From contig JAFPUX010000144.1 of assembly GCA_017413145.1 (NCBI GenBank), positions 1 through 9,717 on the forward strand: a stretch of 9,717 nucleotides of DNA. The letters run 5' to 3'. Every line of letters starts with the position of its first letter. Within the stretch, counting starts at the first letter, position 1. Both the position numbers and the translations under genes were made by a program. Source of the DNA: Kiritimatiellia bacterium (lineage in GTDB: Bacteria > Verrucomicrobiota > Kiritimatiellia > RFP12 > UBA3636). Below the pieces are notes generated by a model. That model was given only the letters and a program-made list of their open reading frames with translations. It made no database searches and was not told the origin of the DNA. Of this stretch, positions 6,546 through 9,717 are shown in pieces.

Positions 6546-9500
6546 CGGACGCCCCCGGCCAGCCCGCGGCCGCGCTGCCGGTCCTCGCGCACCGCGACGC
6601 GATCGCGGCGGCGGTCGAGCGCAACCCGGTCGTGGTCGTCTGCGGCGAGACCGGCTCCGGAAAGACCACGCAGATCCCGCAGATCTGCCTGGCGGCCGGG
6701 CGCGGCGCGCGCGGCCGCCGCATCGCGGTCACGCAGCCGCGCCGCCTGGCGGCCGTCACGGTCGCGGAGCGCGTCGCGCAGGAGCTCGGCGCGGACCGCA
6801 ACCTCGTCGGCTGGCAGCACCGCTTCGCGAAGAGGATTTCGCGCGAGAACCGGATCAAGTTCATGACGGACGGCATCCTCCTCTCGGAGCTGCGGTCCGA
6901 CCCGCTCCTGCGCGCCTACGACACGGTGATGGTGGACGAGGCGCACGAGCGCACGCTCAACGTGGACTTCGTCCTGGGCTGCCTCAAGCGCATCCTCCCG
7001 CGCCGCCCCGACCTGCGCGTGATCGTCTCCTCCGCGACGCTCGAGACGAAGGCGTTCTCCGACTTCTTCGGCGGCGCGCCCGTGCTCGCGATCCCCGGCC
7101 GCGCGTTCCCCGTCAAGGTCCGCTGGCGCCCGCCGCCCGGCGAGGACCCCGACCTGCCGGCCGCCGTCGCGGACGCGGTCGAGGAATGCCTCGCCGGCCC
7201 CTACGAGGGCGACGTCCTCGTCTTCCTCCCCGGCGAGCGCGACATCCGCGCCGCGGCCGAGACGGTCGAGGGGCGCCGCCTGCCGCACGTCGTCGCGCTG
7301 CCGCTCCTCGCGAGCCTCCCGCCCGCCGAGCAGCGCCGCGCGTTCCGCACGGTCCCCGGCACGACGCGCGTCGTGCTCGCGACGAACGTCGCCGAGACCT
7401 CGGTCACGATCCCGGGCATCCGCTACGTCGTCGACTCGGGCCTGGCGCGCGTCTCGCGCTACAACCCGCGGGCCTGCGTCAAGCGCCTCCACGTCGAACC
7501 CGTCTCGCAGGCGAGCGCCGAGCAGCGCAAGGGCCGCTGCGGCCGCGTCGGGCCGGGCGTGTGCATCCGGCTTTACGCCGAGGAGGACTTCGCGCGCCGC
7601 CCCGCGCAGACCGACCCGGAGATCCGCCGCGCCTCGCTCGCCGGCACGATCCTCTCGATGCTCGACTGGAAGCTCGGAGACATCGCGGACTTCCCCTTCC
7701 TCCAGCCCCCCGCCGCGGCGGCGGTGTCGGAGGGCCGCAAGCAGCTGCTCCTGCTCGGCGCGGCAACGGGCGAGGGGCTGGCGCCCCTCCCCGGACCCCA
7801 CCCCGAAATGCGGGGCTCTGGCAGGAGGGGTTCGGGGAGGGCGGAGCCCTCGCCCGTCGCCAAGCCGCATGGCGGCTTGGCGATCACGCCGCTTGGAAGG
7901 AAGCTCGCGCGTCTCCCGCTCGACCCCGCGCTCGGCCGCATGCTCCACGAGGCCGCGGCCGAGGGCGTGCTGCGCGACGCGCTCGTCGTCGTCTCCGCGC
8001 TCGCCGCGGAAGACCCGCTCCTGCGCCCCGCCGACAAGCAGGAGGCCGCCGCGCAGGCGCACGCGGCGTTCCGCGACAAGGCGTCCGACTTCGCCGGCAT
8101 CGTCGCGCTCTGGCGGCACTACCACGACCCGCACCACCCGATGTCGCGCTCCGCCGCGCGCCGCGACTGCCAGAAGAATTTCGTCTCCTGGCGCCGCCTC
8201 TGCGAGTGGGAGGACGTCCGCGACCAGCTCGAGCGCCTGCTCGCGGCGGACGGTCTGGACGTCGCCTCCGCCTCCGGCGGCGCAGACGCCCTCCACCGAG
8301 CGCTCCTCTCCGGCCTGCTCCCGAACATCGGCGTCTGGGACGCCGAGGAAAAGGAGTACCGCGGCGCGAACGGCGCGCGCTTCCGCCTCTGGCCCGGCTC
8401 CGGCCTCGCCAAGGCGAAGACCCCGCCGCCGTGGATCGTCGCCGCGGAGCTCGTCGACACCTCGCGCCTCTGGGCGCGCCGCGCCGCCGCCATCGACCCG
8501 GCGTGGATCGAGCCGCTCGCGCGCGGCGCCGTCCGCTACGCCTACTCGGGCGAATCGTGGGACGCGAAGACCGGCACCGCGCGCGCCACGCGCCGCGCCG
8601 CGCTCTGGGGGCTCACGGTGCAGGACGGCGTCCGCTGCGACCTCGCCCCCGCGAACCCGGAGCTCTCCCGCTCGATCTTCATCCGCGAGGGGCTCGTCCT
8701 CGGCGCGTTCCCGAAGCCCGTCCCGCCGTTCGTCCGCCGCAACCTCGAAACGATCGCGCTCGCCACCGAGGCCGCCCGCAAGGCGCGCACGATGTCCTAC
8801 GAGCGCGAGATCGACGCCTGGTGCGAACGCTACGACGCGCTCCTGCCGCGCGAATGCGTGAACGTCCCCGCGCTGCGCGACTGGCTCGCCGCGCGCCCGC
8901 CCGCCGCCGCCGACCGGCTCCTCCTCCCCCGCCCCCGCGAGTCCGACCGCACCGATCCGGGCCAGTTCCCGGACCATGTCGAAGTCAATGCGCAATGCTC
9001 AATGCGCAATGCGCAAAACCGGGACATGCCGGCAGTCCGGGGAGGGGTTCGGGGAGGGGCGCAGCCCCTCTCCCGTCCGTCGCGCCTGCCGCTCTCCTAC
9101 GAGCACGCCCCCGGCTCCGAAGACGACGGCGTCACCTGCACGCTGCGTCCCGCCGACACGGCGCTCGTGCCACTATTGGGCGGCGACCGTCTCGTGCCCG
9201 GCCTGCTGCGCGCCAAGGTGCTCTACCTGATCCGTTCGCTGCCGCACTCCTCGCTCACGCTCCTCGCCGCCGCCACCGCGGACCTCACCGGAGCGCCCGT
9301 CCGCGCGCTCGACACCGACGCCATGGCGGACGCGGTCCTGCCGCTCCTTCCGCCCGACGGCCCGCTCGCCGAAGCGCTCGTGCGGCTCCTCGCGTCGCGC
9401 TTCGGCGTCCGGCTCCCGCTCGGCTACTGGCGCGACGCCGACCTGCCCGCCCCGATGCGCATGCGCTGGCGCGTCGCCGACCGCCGCGGCCGCGAGCTCT

Positions 9501-9717
9501 TCGCCACGCGCGACGAAGCCGAGATCGCCGACTTCCGCGCCGAGCACGAACGCCTCGCCCCCGGCTCGCTCCCCTCCCCCGCCGAGCTGCTCTTCGGCGA
9601 CGATCCGCCGCCCGGACTCGAACCCGTCGAAATCGCCCGCGTCGGCTCGCGCGCCGTACGCGCCTTCCCTGCGCTGGAAACGCCCGCGGAAGGGGGTGGG
9701 GTTCGGGGAGGGGCGCA
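6542..9717 (+). CDS. hrpA: HrpA-type DEAH-box ATP-dependent RNA helicase, C-terminus cut by the window; carries three repeat insertions
   Basis: At least 1058 residues are encoded, open to the window end. Motifs in order are Walker A GETGSGKT (35-42), TQPRR (64-68), DEAH (132-135), SAT (164-166), TNVAETSVTIPGI (281-293) and motif VI QRKGRCGR (328-335). The helicase-associated domain with LTPLGRKLA-like ITPLGRKLARLP follows (448-459), then the C-terminal DUF3418-type region (LSYEHAPGSEDDGV, 851-864; PGLLRAKVLYLIRSLP, about 890-905). HrpA unwinds RNA and, in E. coli and Borrelia, acts on mRNA processing and stalled or collided ribosomes. Repeat-derived segments interrupt it at about residues 410-447, 815-848 and from about 1050. 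The two complete ones keep the frame open, so the product is probably full length. The N-terminus lacks most of the extension found in E. coli HrpA. The start overlaps the MATE stop by 4 nt. Confidence 0.95.
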   Translation, partial: MTDAPGQPAAALPVLAHRDAIAAAVERNPVVVVCGETGSGKTTQIPQICLAAGRGARGRRIAVTQPRRLAAVTVAERVAQELGADRNLVGWQHRFAKRISRENRIKFMTDGILLSELRSDPLLRAYDTVMVDEAHERTLNVDFVLGCLKRILPRRPDLRVIVSSATLETKAFSDFFGGAPVLAIPGRAFPVKVRWRPPPGEDPDLPAAVADAVEECLAGPYEGDVLVFLPGERDIRAAAETVEGRRLPHVVALPLLASLPPAEQRRAFRTVPGTTRVVLATNVAETSVTIPGIRYVVDSGLARVSRYNPRACVKRLHVEPVSQASAEQRKGRCGRVGPGVCIRLYAEEDFARRPAQTDPEIRRASLAGTILSMLDWKLGDIADFPFLQPPAAAAVSEGRKQLLLLGAATGEGLAPLPGPHPEMRGSGRRGSGRAEPSPVAKPHGGLAITPLGRKLARLPLDPALGRMLHEAAAEGVLRDALVVVSALAAEDPLLRPADKQEAAAQAHAAFRDKASDFAGIVALWRHYHDPHHPMSRSAARRDCQKNFVSWRRLCEWEDVRDQLERLLAADGLDVASASGGADALHRALLSGLLPNIGVWDAEEKEYRGANGARFRLWPGSGLAKAKTPPPWIVAAELVDTSRLWARRAAAIDPAWIEPLARGAVRYAYSGESWDAKTGTARATRRAALWGLTVQDGVRCDLAPANPELSRSIFIREGLVLGAFPKPVPPFVRRNLETIALATEAARKARTMSYEREIDAWCERYDALLPRECVNVPALRDWLAARPPAAADRLLLPRPRESDRTDPGQFPDHVEVNAQCSMRNAQNRDMPAVRGGVRGGAQPLSRPSRLPLSYEHAPGSEDDGVTCTLRPADTALVPLLGGDRLVPGLLRAKVLYLIRSLPHSSLTLLAAATADLTGAPVRALDTDAMADAVLPLLPPDGPLAEALVRLLASRFGVRLPLGYWRDADLPAPMRMRWRVADRRGRELFATRDEAEIADFRAEHERLAPGSLPSPAELLFGDDPPPGLEPVEIARVGSRAVRAFPALETPAEGGGVRGGA
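7771..7883. repeat. Composite palindromic insertion 1 inside hrpA
   Basis: Four hairpins lie in series: GAGGGGC-TGGC-GCCCCTC (7772-7789), CCCCG-AAATG-CGGGG (7801-7815), the GGGGTTCGGGGAGGG core hairpin (7827-7856; 10 bp stem with one bulged G at 7852, loop GGA), and a perfect 12-bp inverted repeat TCGCCAAGCCGC-ATG-GCGGCTTGGCGA (7857-7883). It is translated in frame as a Gly/Pro/Arg-rich segment of about 37 residues (RGSGRAEPSP in the core). The segment falls between QLLLLGA and ITPLGRKLA, which are joined by a short loop in HrpA homologues. Confidence 0.8.
8986..9016. repeat. 7-bp tandem repeat CAATGCG x4 at the left of insertion 2
   Basis: CAATGCG, CAATGCT, CAATGCG and CAATGCG follow without gaps (8986-9013), then a partial CAA. 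The AT-rich array is out of keeping with the surrounding hrpA codons and lies within the same inserted segment as the palindromic core at 9044-9075. It is translated as roughly NAQCSMRNAQN. Confidence 0.85.
9044..9075. repeat. Palindromic insertion 2 core inside hrpA
   Basis: The core starts GGGGTTCGGGGAGGGGCGCA and forms an 11-bp stem, CGGGGAGGGGC with GCCCCTC-CCCG, loop GCA, with a single bulged T at 9071. This is the same stem-bulge-stem plan as insertion 1. It is read in a different frame from insertion 1 (GVRGGAQPLSR). The inserted segment separates FPDHVEVN from LSYEHAPG, adjacent in HrpA homologues except for a few residues. Confidence 0.85.
9698..9717. repeat. Palindromic insertion 3 in hrpA, left half only
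   Basis: The last 20 bases, from GGGGTTC at 9698 to GCGCA, are identical to the start of insertion 2 and are in the same reading frame (GVRGGA). They follow RAFPALETPAEG, where homologues have a PAL-D-G loop. The right arm of the hairpin lies beyond the window. Confidence 0.8.

Noticed and set aside
5076..8995. Long minus-strand open frames opposite the MATE gene and hrpA (5076-6425 and 6488-8995)
   Set aside because: Charged, low-complexity translations with no recognisable domain; artefacts of GC-rich third positions on the coding strand.
7771..9080. hrpA considered as a broken gene because of the insertions
   Set aside because: Manual translation stays open through both complete insertions, and conserved HrpA sequence resumes in the same frame after each.

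Overview
The window is a high-GC bacterial chromosome segment carrying one partial gene at each edge and six complete genes between them. Two hand-counted 60-base blocks illustrate the composition: about 73% G+C in lgt, against about 50-58% in the GNAT gene. Very high GC, few clear Shine-Dalgarno sites, a Lgt with a 'GRVGCFLNGCCWG' signature, and many short palindromic or tandem repeats in and between genes suggest a PVC-type bacterium, perhaps Verrucomicrobiota/Kiritimatiellae from a metagenome. That placement is an inference from style, not a phylogenetic result.

Layout. A PHP-domain phosphoesterase (minus strand, cut by the left edge) diverges from pncB (nicotinate phosphoribosyltransferase, NAD salvage). 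The roughly 540 bp between them hold an imperfect inverted-repeat (foldback) element of about 364 bp with smaller repeats nested inside. After pncB come a hairpin and probably a promoter, then a short-form gmd (GDP-mannose 4,6-dehydratase). A perfect 38-bp palindrome lies just after gmd. Next is a lower-GC two-gene module: a 57-residue protein of unknown function and a 202-residue GNAT acetyltransferase, arranged like a toxin-antitoxin or modifier-substrate pair. The window ends with a tightly packed series, lgt (prolipoprotein diacylglyceryl transferase), a MATE-family exporter and an HrpA-type DEAH-box helicase that runs off the right edge. lgt and the MATE gene are 7 nt apart, and the MATE gene and hrpA overlap by 4 nt (ATGA).

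Main observation. The hrpA reading frame is interrupted at three places by GC-rich, hairpin-forming repeat DNA sharing a GGGGTTCGGGGAGGG core. All three insertions lie where HrpA homologues, recalled from memory, have loops. The two complete ones keep the frame open, and the core is read in two different frames. A related hairpin lies in the intergenic foldback element upstream of pncB. Short tandem repeats with 7- or 9-bp periods occur at three loci: the pncB upstream region, the 3' end of the GNAT gene where they supply the stop codon, and hrpA insertion 2. Together they suggest an active family of small palindromic elements able to enter protein-coding genes, analogous in behaviour to the Rickettsia palindromic elements but different in sequence.
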